42,992 nt of DNA from Methanofollis sp. UBA420. GTDB lineage: Archaea; Halobacteriota; Methanomicrobia; Methanomicrobiales; Methanofollaceae. A program made the translations under genes and the position numbers. The notes below the pieces were generated by a model, which was given only the letters and a program-made list of their open reading frames with translations, searched no databases and had not been told where the DNA came from. Shown here piece by piece: positions 1 to 7,526 of this stretch (the first letter of the stretch is position 1; the number at the start of each line of letters is the position of its first letter). The stretch is from positions 3,717 through 46,708 of the forward strand of contig NZ_DAGX01000003.1 in assembly GCF_002498315.1 (NCBI RefSeq). Reading direction: 5' to 3'.

Positions 1-140
1 TCCCTTCGGTCGTCACTCGAAAACCTACGGTTTTCTCGAACTCGCTGACGCTCGTTCCTCGAAGACGAAGTCTTCGCTGTCCGAACGAAGTGAGGTCAAG
101 AAGGTCGAAGACCTTCACTGTAGTCCCCCGGCACAGATTG
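1..140. repeat. mini-hairpin repeat cluster, left edge
   Basis: Three short perfect or near-perfect inverted repeats sit in a row: 19-35 (gaaaacc/ggttttc arms), 61-75 (gaagac/gtcttc) and 100-116 (gaaggtc/gaccttc with a gaa loop). They are separated by linkers containing tcgaactcgct-like text. The same arms and linkers recur at 36.85-37.15 kb, so this is one end of a dispersed family and probably continues to the left of the window. No coding sequence is supported here. Further right, 170-188 and 194-212 hold a 19-bp direct repeat (gcgtcctcttcacggaact) with a 24-bp period. Function is unknown. Confidence 0.7.
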
Positions 141-283
141 TGGGGAAGTCAATCGCGTCCGGTCTCCCCGCGTCCTCTTCACGGAACTTCCCTTGCGTCC
201 TCTTCACGGAACTCCATCGCGGCGCTCCCGCTCTCTCATCACACCATCTCACTCGCCCGCTCCCGCAGTACCTTAGAGCGCCC

Positions 284-610
284 TCAGGCGAAGACCTGCC
301 AGAGCCCGATCTGCCAGAGATTATTCGCGAAGGAGAGCATGTACACCGCGGCGGCGCCGCCGATGCAGTACGTCCCGCTGCCCGCGACGAGAGTGTCGGC
401 GCGGCGGCAGAGGAAAAGTACGAACACGGCGAAGGAAGCTTTCAGGAGCGCGTGCAACGCGGGGCAGAAGACGATGCCGGCCATCACGGGGTTCGCCTCC
501 TGTCCCCCGTTGTCGAGGGCGTAGGTGGTCGTCGCCACGTCGGCGGCGAGGAGGAGGACGAGGAGGAGAAAGAGAATGCGCGAGGCGCGGGTGGAAAAAA
601 GGGGGGACAT
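284..610 (-). CDS. DUF5658-like small membrane protein
   Basis: A protein of 108 residues with about three membrane segments: an N-terminal helix at residues 11-30, a second near 45-66 and a third near 80-105. The pattern of an Asp-Thr-Thr stretch at the end of the first helix followed by Glu-x-Asn-Pro (residues 38-41) and a later Pro-Ala-Leu-His is what I associate with the DUF5658 family of archaeal and bacterial membrane proteins of unknown role. It starts 6 bp after the stop of the pilin gene, on the same strand, so the two are probably co-transcribed. No function can be assigned; a role in pilus placement is only suggested by the pairing. Confidence 0.65.
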   Translation of the reverse strand: MSPLFSTRASRILFLLLVLLLAADVATTTYALDNGGQEANPVMAGIVFCPALHALLKASFAVFVLFLCRRADTLVAGSGTYCIGGAAAVYMLSFANNLWQIGLWQVFA

Positions 611-616
611 GGAAGG

Positions 617-1057
617 TTACAGAGTCTTCTGGAGGATGACCTTCTCGTCGCCGTCGGCGAACTTTCCAGCGACAACGATCGGTCCCTTTGAATTATCGGT
701 CAGGATGATCACGTCACCACTGGAGAATTTTTTGTCCTCGGCTGGTTTCAGGATGCCATCTGTCGTATCTACCGTGTCATTACCATTATAGACGACTCCA
801 CTCTCAACTGCACTCCCGTTTACTTTGATTGACATTTCCTGCAGTCCTGAGAGGTCTTTCCCGCTCTGCAGGATGATCGTGATGGCTGTGCTGTTGGTCG
901 AGGCGGTGAGGGCGATATCCTTTGGGCCCTGCATTTCGTTCCCCATGTTGAGAACGAACATGCCCACGATCGCCGCAAGGATGACCGTGATGGCGACCAT
1001 CAGGATGACGCCGATGACCGGCGACACCGCTTCTTCATGCTCATATCCGAATTTCAT
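617..1057 (-). CDS. archaeal type IV pilin-like protein (Pilin_N domain)
   Basis: A 146-residue protein with the archaeal pilin N-terminal signature: a short charged leader, then Ala-Val-Ser-Pro-Val-Ile-Gly-Val-Ile-Leu and a long hydrophobic helix (residues 11-38). The remaining ~105 residues are polar, rich in Thr, Ser, Asn and Asp, and look like a beta-rich extracellular head. Family knowledge: Pilin_N proteins are processed by a prepilin peptidase and assembled into adhesion pili or remain as membrane-anchored pseudopilins. The start is fixed by a strong ribosome binding site (ggagga on the minus strand, 1066-1072) and a TATA box at 1100-1111. No assembly ATPase or platform gene lies in the window, so this is an orphan pilin gene. 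Confidence 0.85.
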   Translation of the reverse strand: MKFGYEHEEAVSPVIGVILMVAITVILAAIVGMFVLNMGNEMQGPKDIALTASTNSTAITIILQSGKDLSGLQEMSIKVNGSAVESGVVYNGNDTVDTTDGILKPAEDKKFSSGDVIILTDNSKGPIVVAGKFADGDEKVILQKTL

Positions 1058-1099
1058 CGTTTAGTACCTCCTCTTGTGAGGATGATCGCAATTTAGTGT

Positions 1100-1111
1100 T
1101 ATAGTATATAT
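1100..1111 (-). promoter_or_regulatory. TATA box of the pilin operon
   Basis: The plus-strand text tatagtatatat reads as an archaeal TATA box on the minus strand. It would place the transcript start near 1080, leaving a ~23-nt leader that carries the Shine-Dalgarno at 1066-1072. Confidence 0.55.
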
Positions 1112-1603
1112 GTTTTCTTCATTTGTGCGGTATGTGTCGGTGCAAAGGGTGATATTTAAAATGTTTCATACGCCATTCGGGCGTTTTATGGCTATTGATG
1201 CATCGCGGGCACATGGCGTGAAGTGCCGGTCTTCCGGGGGAAAACGGCACAATTTTATAGGTGTGTGCGCTGAAGGCGGAACGCGATATAAACATTTTTC
1301 ATGGGCGCGGGAAAAAAGGGATCGCCTGAAGAGAAAAATCGTGAAAAGAGCGGCGCGGGTGGGTGTATGCCGGGAGACGGTCAGGGCATTGCCCGTCTCC
1401 GGCAGAAATAGACCAGTTTCACGCAGACAAGGATCCGAAAATCCTTCCCCCGCACCCGGGTGAACACGGCCGGGCCGGGGATATCAGAATGTATAACGTG
1501 CCCTGTATTTATTATAAGCTGTTTTGTGCCGATAAAAAAAGAAAAGGGAGTTTCTTAAACCTCCTTTACCTATAAAAACCGATTAAATTTGGATAAATCG
1601 CTT
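1112..1603. other. gene-free intergenic region with one strong hairpin
   Basis: About 490 bp without a convincing gene. It has several A+T-rich patches in an otherwise G+C-rich context (for example gatatttaaaa near 1150 and gatataaac near 1283, both TATA-like on the plus strand). At 1369-1403 there is an imperfect 11-12 bp inverted repeat (gccgggagacgg / ccgtctccggc) with a 12-nt loop. A TATA-like site followed ~80 bp later by a stable stem would fit a small RNA, but nothing identifies one. Reading frames here show no recognisable protein. Confidence 0.4.
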
Positions 1604-1813
1604 TCAGGCCGATTTTGCCGCGGTGTAGGCGTCGTACATCGAGTACAGCCAGACCAGGATGTAGAAGGGGATGCCGATCACGAAGGCCGAGAGGCCGCCG
1701 AAGGCGACCGCGAGCACGAAGAGCACGAGCGCCTTCATCATCTGGCCCGTGTAGAACTGGCCGAGGCCGGGGATGAAGAACGAGAGTATCACTGCAAGAA
1801 GTGGCGATGCCAT
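1604..1813 (-). CDS. TM2-like small membrane protein
   Basis: A 69-residue, very hydrophobic protein. The N-terminal helix is followed by Pro-Gly-Leu-Gly-Gln-Phe-Tyr-x-Gly-Gln, the hallmark of TM2-domain and related DUF proteins, then a second helix (about residues 27-55) and a Tyr-Asp-Ala-Tyr end. Function of such proteins is unknown. I chose the internal ATG at 1813 because the longer open frame upstream is the antisense shadow of the ABC transporter gene. It is divergent from the ABC operon. Confidence 0.75.
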   Translation of the reverse strand: MASPLLAVILSFFIPGLGQFYTGQMMKALVLFVLAVAFGGLSAFVIGIPFYILVWLYSMYDAYTAAKSA

Positions 1814-1900
1814 AGAGTGCGTTTCACCGCGGAGGAGAAAAAGCACCCTCACCGGCCAAAAGCTACAACTACTCGGGCGTGAGATCGCCATGCCGGGACA

Positions 1901-2809
1901 ATGCCGCCTGTCATCATCGCGGAAAGGCTGGAAAAAAACTTCGGGAACGTCAGGGCCGTGCGGGGGATCAGCTTCACCGTCGAGGAGGGGGAAGCCTTCG
2001 GCTTCCTCGGCCCCAACGGCGCCGGCAAGACTACCACCATGCGCATGGTCCAGTGCGTCTCGCCGCGGACAGGCGGCAGACTCCAGGTCTTCGGCATGGA
2101 CCCGGCCGTCGACGCCCGCGCCATCAAGGCCCGCCTCGGCGTCGTCCCGCAGGAGAACAACCTCGACCCCGACCTCACCGGCGCCGAAAACCTCCTCGCC
2201 TACGCGCGCTACTTCGGCATACCGAGACGCACCGCCGAGGAGAGAGTCTCCCGCCTCCTCGCCTTCGTCCAGGTGGAAGGAAAGAAAGACGTCGTCATCG
2301 AGAACCTCTCCGGCGGCATGCGCCGCCGCCTCATCCTCGCCCGCGCCCTCGTCAACGACCCCGACATCCTCATCCTGGACGAACCCACCACCGGCCTCGA
2401 CCCCCAGGCCCGCCACCTCATCTGGGAAAGACTCCGCGCCCTCCAGCAGGAGGGCACGACCCTCGTCCTCACCACCCACGCCATGGACGAGGCCGAACAC
2501 CTCTGCGACCGCCTCGTCATCATGGACCACGGCCAGGTCCTCGTCGAAGGCTCGCCGAAAGACCTGATCCGGACGACGATCGGCGGGCACATCATCGAGG
2601 CCGGGGCCGACGAAGCCGTCATCGCGTGTCTCAGGAGCCGCGGCATCCCGTACGAGACCGCCGGCAACCTCGTCCACATCCCCACAGACAGGCCGAACGA
2701 AGTGACCCGCGCCCTCCTCGACGCCTGCGGCGCCATCACCCTCACCACGCGGCCCGCCACCCTCGAAGACGTCTTTTTAAAACTCACCGGGAGGACACTC
2801 AGGGAATGA
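1901..2809 (+). CDS. ABC-2 type transporter ATP-binding protein (DrrA-like)
   Basis: A 302-residue cytoplasmic ATPase that would energise the permease encoded immediately downstream. All nucleotide-binding motifs are intact: Walker A Gly-Pro-Asn-Gly-Ala-Gly-Lys-Thr-Thr (about residues 39-47), Q-loop Pro-Gln-Glu near 88, signature Leu-Ser-Gly-Gly-Met-Arg-Arg-Arg near 135, Walker B Ile-Leu-Ile-Leu-Asp-Glu-Pro near 155 and the H-loop Thr-Thr-His-Ala-Met near 190. The C-terminal ~80 residues are the extension usual in DrrA/CcmA-type exporters. Its stop overlaps the next start (ATGA), so translation is coupled. Substrate is unknown; the family exports drugs, lipids or polymers. Confidence 0.92.
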   Translation: MPPVIIAERLEKNFGNVRAVRGISFTVEEGEAFGFLGPNGAGKTTTMRMVQCVSPRTGGRLQVFGMDPAVDARAIKARLGVVPQENNLDPDLTGAENLLAYARYFGIPRRTAEERVSRLLAFVQVEGKKDVVIENLSGGMRRRLILARALVNDPDILILDEPTTGLDPQARHLIWERLRALQQEGTTLVLTTHAMDEAEHLCDRLVIMDHGQVLVEGSPKDLIRTTIGGHIIEAGADEAVIACLRSRGIPYETAGNLVHIPTDRPNEVTRALLDACGAITLTTRPATLEDVFLKLTGRTLRE

Positions 2810-3573
2810 CCCTCCCCGGCAGGCGCGCCTGGACAGTCTGGCGCCGGAACCTCGACGTCTTCGTCAAGACCTGGAAGGTGAACCTCCTCGTCCCCGCCCT
2901 CGAACCCGTCCTCTACCTCCTCGCCCTCGGCTTCGGCGTCGGCTACTACATCGCCGAAGTCGACGGCGTCCCGTACATCCGCTTCATCGCCCCGGCCCTC
3001 GTCGCCGTCTCCGTCATGAACGCCTCCTTCTTCGAGTGCACCTACGGCTCGTACGTGCGCATGTACTACCAGAAAACCTTCGACGCCGTCATCGCCACCC
3101 CCGTCTCCATAGAAGAGGTGATCGCCGGCGAGATCCTCTGGGGCGCGACGAGAAGCCTCATCTCCGCCTCCCTCATCATCCCCGTCCTCCTCCTCTTCGG
3201 CGTCGCCGCCCTCCCCGGCTCCCTCCTCATCGTCCCCTTCGCCTTCCTCGCCGGCCTCCTCTTCGCCTCCATCGGCATGTGCTTCACCGCCGTCATCCCG
3301 AACATCGAGTCGATCAACTACCCGGCCTTCCTTTTCATCACCCCCATGTTCCTCTTCTCCGGCACCTTCTTCCCCCTCTCCCTCCTCCCCGCACCCCTCC
3401 AGGCCCTCGCCCTCGCCGCCCTCCCCCTCACCCACGTCGTCAATGTCTGCCGCGCCCTCACCCTTGCCGCGGGCCTCGACCTCCTCCTCCTCGGCCTGAT
3501 CTGGATCGCCGCCGTCACCCCGGTCGCCTTCCTCCTCGCCCTCAGGATGATGAAAAAGCGGCTCGTCCGCTAA
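2806..3573 (+). CDS. ABC-2 type transporter permease
   Basis: A 255-residue integral membrane protein with about six hydrophobic segments and the ABC-2 arrangement: cytoplasmic N-terminus rich in Arg and Trp, a conserved Tyr-x-Lys-Thr-Phe-Asp-Ala region near residue 88 before the Thr-Pro-Val-Ser motif, then the core helices. It overlaps the ATPase gene by 4 bp (ATGA) and is its evident partner. The best match in style is DrrB/NodJ-like exporters. No accessory protein is present, so the transporter probably works as an ATPase dimer plus permease dimer. Confidence 0.9.
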   Translation: MTLPGRRAWTVWRRNLDVFVKTWKVNLLVPALEPVLYLLALGFGVGYYIAEVDGVPYIRFIAPALVAVSVMNASFFECTYGSYVRMYYQKTFDAVIATPVSIEEVIAGEILWGATRSLISASLIIPVLLLFGVAALPGSLLIVPFAFLAGLLFASIGMCFTAVIPNIESINYPAFLFITPMFLFSGTFFPLSLLPAPLQALALAALPLTHVVNVCRALTLAAGLDLLLLGLIWIAAVTPVAFLLALRMMKKRLVR

Positions 3574-3630
3574 CACCCGCGGCCGCACCAGCGCGGAGAG
3601 ATTATCGGGAAACCCCAACAACACTCTGCA

Positions 3631-3849
3631 ATGCAGACCGCCGAAACATCCCCCTCCGAAGGCATCGGTTTCTCAAAAGCACGCTTCGAGGCGCTGACCG
3701 ACGGGATCTTCGCGTTTGCCATGACCCTTCTCGTCGTCGGCATGGCCGTGCCGGCCGCGACGACGGCCACGACCTCCGCCGGCGTCACCTGGAGCACGGC
3801 GGTCTATCTCCTCATCCCGCCCCTGCTCTGGACCTTCAGGCGGATCTGA
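3631..3849 (+). pseudogene. TMEM175-like channel fragment
   Basis: A 72-residue frame whose residues 14-40 carry the family signature Arg-Phe-Glu-Ala-Leu-Thr-Asp-Gly-Ile-Phe-Ala-Phe-Ala-Met-Thr-Leu-Leu-Val-Val, the first helix of TMEM175 (DUF1211) potassium channels. Family members are normally ~190 residues with six helices; here the frame stops after the second hydrophobic segment, and the next gene, on the opposite strand, begins its 3' end only 17 bp on. I read it as a truncated remnant. Its position directly after the ABC operon, 57 bp from the permease stop, would allow read-through transcription. A short functional protein cannot be excluded. Confidence 0.6.
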
Positions 3850-3865
3850 AAAAAAGGACTCGCCC

Positions 3866-4759
3866 TCACCGCTCACGCGGCGGGACAAGGTTCATGCCGG
3901 CCACCGCCTTCGGCACGTCCGAAGGCCAGATAAAGACCCGGTTGTACGGCGGCACCCGGTGATACTCCTGCGGGTAGAAGATCTCGCCGTTCGTCATGTC
4001 GGCGCAGTACCTGCTGATCCAGGCCCCCCTCTCCGACGACGAGAGGCGCTTGCCGGCAAGAACCTTCGCCGTGATATCGTAGAGGCGCACGCACATCCTG
4101 AACTCGTACCCGGTCAGGGCCATCGGGTCGGCCCACGCCCCCCTCTGCGCCCTGTACGCCTCCTCCGCCGCGTCCCTGATCATCATCAGGTCGGCATGGC
4201 GCGGCAGGCTCGGGTAGATCGCGAAGATCGCCGCCCACCCCGACGCCACCATCATCAGGTTGAAGGTCGCCCTCTCGGCCCGCGTCATCGTCTCCCTCTC
4301 CTTCGCGGTGTAGTTCGGCGCCATATACGCGAGCAACCGCCCGTACTGGTCGAAAGGCCGGTCCGCAACCCGCAGGAACACGTCCCTCTTCGACCCGTTC
4401 GGCCGCGTCAACTTCTCTGCAAGGAGCTGCTTGAAATAACGGGCCGCCTCCATTCCCTGGTCCTCCTGGAGAGTCCCGGCCGAACCCGTGGCAAGCTTCG
4501 GCCTGAGATGCTCCCCCAGGCTGTGTTCGACCGCCGCCTCCCCGTCCTGGATCCAGTCGGCCAGTTGCGCCAGATCGGCGTCGTGCCGCGACGGCGGCGT
4601 ATTGACAGGATAGTGCACCTCGGGCGTGTCGATGGAGAGCATCCTGATCGACATCGAGATATACGGACTGTCCCCGTCGCTTACCCGCAGGTATTTCTTT
4701 TTGCCCAGGGTATCGAGCTCGATCCCCTGGGGGTCCCAGAATATGGCAACATTCTGCAT
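3866..4759 (-). CDS. thermonuclease-fold (SNase-like) protein
   Basis: A 297-residue protein resembling staphylococcal nuclease. The segment Val-Ser-Asp-Gly-Asp-Ser, then Ile-Arg-Met-Leu-Ser-Ile-Asp-Thr-Pro-Glu (R39, D44, E47) lines up with the catalytic Asp21, Arg35, Asp40 and Glu43 of the family, and Asp-Gln-Tyr-Gly-Arg-Leu-Leu-Ala-Tyr (R141) with Arg87. An insert of about 70 residues separates the two halves and the C-terminus is long (about 150 residues beyond R141), so it is roughly twice the usual size. No signal peptide is visible, unlike most secreted nucleases. ATG at 4759 is chosen because the upstream frame lacks family character and a ggag-type site precedes it. Activity is inferred only. 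Confidence 0.75.
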   Translation of the reverse strand: MQNVAIFWDPQGIELDTLGKKKYLRVSDGDSPYISMSIRMLSIDTPEVHYPVNTPPSRHDADLAQLADWIQDGEAAVEHSLGEHLRPKLATGSAGTLQEDQGMEAARYFKQLLAEKLTRPNGSKRDVFLRVADRPFDQYGRLLAYMAPNYTAKERETMTRAERATFNLMMVASGWAAIFAIYPSLPRHADLMMIRDAAEEAYRAQRGAWADPMALTGYEFRMCVRLYDITAKVLAGKRLSSSERGAWISRYCADMTNGEIFYPQEYHRVPPYNRVFIWPSDVPKAVAGMNLVPPRER

Positions 4760-4833
4760 CGTCTCTCCCCCAGCCGCACCCGGCGGCGCCGGGAACGGCA
4801 CCACGCCATGGGCGGGAGGGGATATATGGGTTG

Positions 4834-5211
4834 TTATGGGGAGGAGGGGAACACCTCCTCGTCCTCCTCCCGCCATGCAGGGTCGACGACCGCGAGGATG
4901 ACAAGGTCGCCCGGCCCGGTGTTCTCGATCCACTGAACCGCGCCCGGCGGGATGTAGACGGCCTGCCCCTCGCAGACCTCCGCCTTTTCATCGCCGATGT
5001 GCATCTCGCCCCTGCCCGCGAGGATATAATACGTCTCCGACGAGGTCTTCAGGCGGTGGGGAAGCGATGCCTCACCCGGACCGAGGAAGGCATGGGCGAT
5101 AGAACAGCGGTTTGTGCAGGCCGGTTCGTCCTTCGGGTGCAGGAGTTCGCGGAGATGGGTTTTGTCGCCGGCCGTGAAGACAGGCGTGGCCCTGATGTCC
5201 CTGATCAGCAT
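4834..5211 (-). CDS. single-domain cupin protein
   Basis: A 125-residue cupin (Cupin_2-like). The core runs from about residue 40 to 110, with the first motif reduced to Pro-His-Arg-Leu-Lys-Thr-Ser-Ser-Glu-Thr-Tyr-Tyr-Ile-Leu and the second as Gly-Gln-Ala-Val-Tyr-Ile-Pro-Pro-Gly-Ala-Val-Gln-Trp. The usual second-motif histidine is replaced by Gln, so metal binding would rely on fewer ligands. Such proteins act as isomerases, dioxygenases or sugar-binding sensors; nothing here discriminates. It lies between the nuclease-like gene and the ATPase gene on the same strand. Confidence 0.8.
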   Translation of the reverse strand: MLIRDIRATPVFTAGDKTHLRELLHPKDEPACTNRCSIAHAFLGPGEASLPHRLKTSSETYYILAGRGEMHIGDEKAEVCEGQAVYIPPGAVQWIENTGPGDLVILAVVDPAWREEDEEVFPSSP

Positions 5212-5244
5212 GGAGAAAAGATAGGCGGCCGGGAAAAAAGAACG

Positions 5245-6354
5245 TCATCCCCTGAGAAACCGCCCCTCCATCCAGCGGGCCAGGAAAGGGTCGGCGACCC
5301 TGTAGCCCCCGCCCTCCTCCTCTGCGATCCCTCTTTCGAGAATCCTGCGGAGGGCCGACTGGACGCTCGCCGGGCTTGCAAAGCCCCGGGTGCGGGCGAA
5401 CTCGCCGGAGAAGAGGTCGTCCTCGCCCTGCGCCACCGCGAGGAGGGCCCTGCGCTGGTTCGCGGTGAGAGCGTCCCAGATCGCAAGGTATGACCCTTCC
5501 AGGTCCGCGATCACCTCGCGGATCGCCGCCTCCACATCCGCCGGTCCGGCCGAGCCGCGGATGCGCCCCCTGTACCACACCTCGAAGGCGAGGCGCTGGG
5601 TATAATGGGGATGGCACCCTGTCGCCGCCAGGAGCGCCTCCACCGTTCCGTCGAGGAGGGCGATGCCGGCGCCGGCAAAGGCCTCCCCGATATACGCCGC
5701 GAACGCCCCGGCCGGGATCTCGTGGAGGGTCATGTGAGCGCCGAAGTTGTAGAATGGGCTCTCCTGCGACCGGAAGATCCACTCCATCATGTGCCTCTTC
5801 GAGCCGATGAAGACATAGGCAACGTGCTGGTGGTGCTGGAAGACCGACCTGAGGGTCTTCAGGAGGTTCTCGAAACCCGCGAGTTCCTGGAACTCGTCGA
5901 AGACCACGACAACCCGGCGGCCGCGGTCGACGGCAAGCCTCTCCGGCAGGTCGTAGGCGCCGGAGAGATCCTCCTCGGGCTCGTACTCGACGCCGACCTC
6001 GACCTCCGGCGCCGTCTTCACCGTAATCTTTGGCGTGATCCCGGCGAAGAGCCGCTTTATCGCCGCCAGGATCTCCCTCTCCGGGTAATGCGCGAGCACC
6101 TTCGCCGAGAGGGCGCGGGCGAGGTCGTGCTCGCTGGTGAAGGCATAACAGTCGAGAAAGATCGGGAGGACACTCCCCCCGAAGCCGTCGATGGCCCTGA
6201 GGACGAGGGACGTCTTCCCGTATTTGCGGGGCGAGTAGATGATAAGGCTCCGCCCGTTCTTCAGGTAGTTCCTGACCCGTTCCAGCTCTGCGGTCCTGTC
6301 GATGAAGGCCGGACCCCGCACCGGCTGGCCGAAGACAAAGGGGTTCTCATCCAT
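5245..6354 (-). CDS. archaeal AAA/STAND-type ATPase (ATPase_2 family)
   Basis: A 369-residue protein of the archaeal ATPase family PF01637. The N-terminus Phe-x-Asp-Arg-x-x-Glu-Leu precedes a P-loop variant Ser-Pro-Arg-Lys-Tyr-Gly-Lys-Thr-Ser (about residues 41-49), and Walker B is Val-Val-Val-Val-Phe-Asp-Glu-Phe-Gln-Glu near 150. The C-terminal ~90 residues form a winged-helix-like part ending Ala-Arg-Trp-Met, as is usual. These proteins are numerous in methanogens and mostly uncharacterised. The upstream DNA (6355-6389) is A+T-rich with no Shine-Dalgarno, so a leaderless transcript is likely. Confidence 0.85.
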   Translation of the reverse strand: MDENPFVFGQPVRGPAFIDRTAELERVRNYLKNGRSLIIYSPRKYGKTSLVLRAIDGFGGSVLPIFLDCYAFTSEHDLARALSAKVLAHYPEREILAAIKRLFAGITPKITVKTAPEVEVGVEYEPEEDLSGAYDLPERLAVDRGRRVVVVFDEFQELAGFENLLKTLRSVFQHHQHVAYVFIGSKRHMMEWIFRSQESPFYNFGAHMTLHEIPAGAFAAYIGEAFAGAGIALLDGTVEALLAATGCHPHYTQRLAFEVWYRGRIRGSAGPADVEAAIREVIADLEGSYLAIWDALTANQRRALLAVAQGEDDLFSGEFARTRGFASPASVQSALRRILERGIAEEEGGGYRVADPFLARWMEGRFLRG

Positions 6355-6389
6355 GGTTATTGTGATCTGAATTATTTAGATGTAAATAA

Positions 6390-6944
6390 TCATCCCTCCT
6401 CCTCCATGTCCACCACTTCGTCGACGAATGTGGTGAGCCGGGAGAGGAGCAGGGGGTCGAGCCCCTTCTCCACCGCAAGGAACACCCCGGCAATCCCGGA
6501 GATCTTCAGCCTGCTCGTCACGAAATGGATGAACCGCGAGATGTTCGCGGAGGAGAGATAGATGAGCATCGTCGAGACCGAGTCGAAGAGGACGAAGACC
6601 TCCTTTCCATCGACCGCCTTGAGGGTCTGGGTGACAGCGATCCCCATATCTGTGAGGTCTTCGGGACTGTTCACGAAGACGGCGTTCTCCACATCCTCGG
6701 GCGCCTTCCCGACCGCGTACTTCGTGATCGCATCAACAACGCGGACGCGTGCCAGGTCGATCCCCTCCTGGACATAGAGTTTCCTGAGGACCGGATAGGG
6801 CTGGTTGGTGGTGATGATGACCGCGGTCGCGCCCTGCTCCGTGATCTCCCTGACGATCCCGAGGTTGGTCTGCTTCATCGCCGTCGCCGGCGAGAGGACA
6901 AGGTAGAGTTTCCGGTCTTCACTCTTTTCAAGGACAAATCTCAT
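6390..6944 (-). CDS. RecA/KaiC-like protein with degenerate P-loop (module A)
   Basis: A 184-residue protein. The first strand Leu-Tyr-Leu-Val-Leu is followed by Ser-Pro-Ala-Thr-Ala-Met-Lys-Gln-Thr-Asn where KaiC/RAD55-type ATPases carry Gly-x-x-Gly-x-Gly-Lys-Thr, so the glycines of Walker A are gone. A Walker B-like strand Val-Phe-Val-Leu-Phe-Asp-Ser remains near residue 118, followed by a conserved Met-Leu-Ile-Tyr-x-Ser-Ser. It aligns without large gaps to the product of 24052-24624 across almost its full length. Its start lies 6 bp after the sensor gene, and the sensor stop codon sits inside the likely ribosome binding site, so translation is coupled. I infer a non-hydrolysing signalling partner. 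Confidence 0.8.
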   Translation of the reverse strand: MRFVLEKSEDRKLYLVLSPATAMKQTNLGIVREITEQGATAVIITTNQPYPVLRKLYVQEGIDLARVRVVDAITKYAVGKAPEDVENAVFVNSPEDLTDMGIAVTQTLKAVDGKEVFVLFDSVSTMLIYLSSANISRFIHFVTSRLKISGIAGVFLAVEKGLDPLLLSRLTTFVDEVVDMEEEG

Positions 6945-6950
6945 AGGGCT

Positions 6951-7526
6951 TCACCGCGTCAGGAAATCTTTGTACGGTCCGGGGATATCCTGCTCCTCCT
7001 CGATCACGCCCTGGTTCAGTTCCCTGAGCGTGGCAAGGACGCTTTCCGCGTGGCTGATCTGGACCTTGAGGAGATCGAGGACGTCCTCCTTCTCCATCTC
7101 TCCCGTTTCCGCCGCCATGCAGGCATCCCGCAGATTCTCCTGGACCAGCAGGATCGGCGTCCTGATCCTGAGGGCGACCTCGGAGATGAAGGCGACCATT
7201 GTCCTGTGCTTCCTCTCTTTCTCCTCAAGGGCCCGGTCGCGGGACGCGGAGAGGGACCCGATCACGTACGCCACCGCGACGAACATCACCGCCCGCACCA
7301 CCGCCGCCGGGTCCACGCCACCGGCCGAGACGGTCTCGACGGCAATATGGGTGACGCCGAGCAGGGCCGCCACCGCCACCGCCTTCTGGTGGAACCATAT
7401 CCCGGCAAGGGCGATAGGCAGGTAGAAGATGTGGGTATAGGCGATCGAGACACTCATGCCCAGGTGGACCACCGCTTCGAGGGCCAGGGAGAGGAGTACG
7501 AGGGCCGTGACAATCGCCGCCTTCAT
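6951..7526 (-). CDS. membrane sensor with histidine-less DHp-like tail (module A)
   Basis: A 191-residue protein. Residues 5-90 form four or so membrane helices with short loops, like the membrane sensor region of some archaeal histidine kinases. Residues 110-191 are a helical domain whose Ala-Leu-Arg-Ile-Arg-Thr-Pro-Ile aligns with the H-box Ser-His-Glu-Leu-Arg-Thr-Pro-Leu of histidine kinases, but the histidine position is Leu119 and no HATPase domain follows. The same 82-residue tail ends the PAS-GAF protein at 24634-25785 (30 identities by my gapless hand alignment). The start at 7526 has an excellent ggagg site 7 bp upstream; ATGs at 7562 and 7604 are alternatives. Confidence 0.8.
   Translation of the reverse strand: MKAAIVTALVLLSLALEAVVHLGMSVSIAYTHIFYLPIALAGIWFHQKAVAVAALLGVTHIAVETVSAGGVDPAAVVRAVMFVAVAYVIGSLSASRDRALEEKERKHRTMVAFISEVALRIRTPILLVQENLRDACMAAETGEMEKEDVLDLLKVQISHAESVLATLRELNQGVIEEEQDIPGPYKDFLTR

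Noticed and set aside
1110..1463. 117-codon plus-strand frame in the intergenic region
   Set aside because: No ribosome binding site or family, mixed basic composition, and it runs through the hairpin.
2209..3624. 471-codon acidic minus-strand frame opposite the ABC transporter
   Set aside because: Glu/Asp/Gly repeats arise from the complement of Leu/Val/Ala codons; the plus strand encodes intact ABC motifs.
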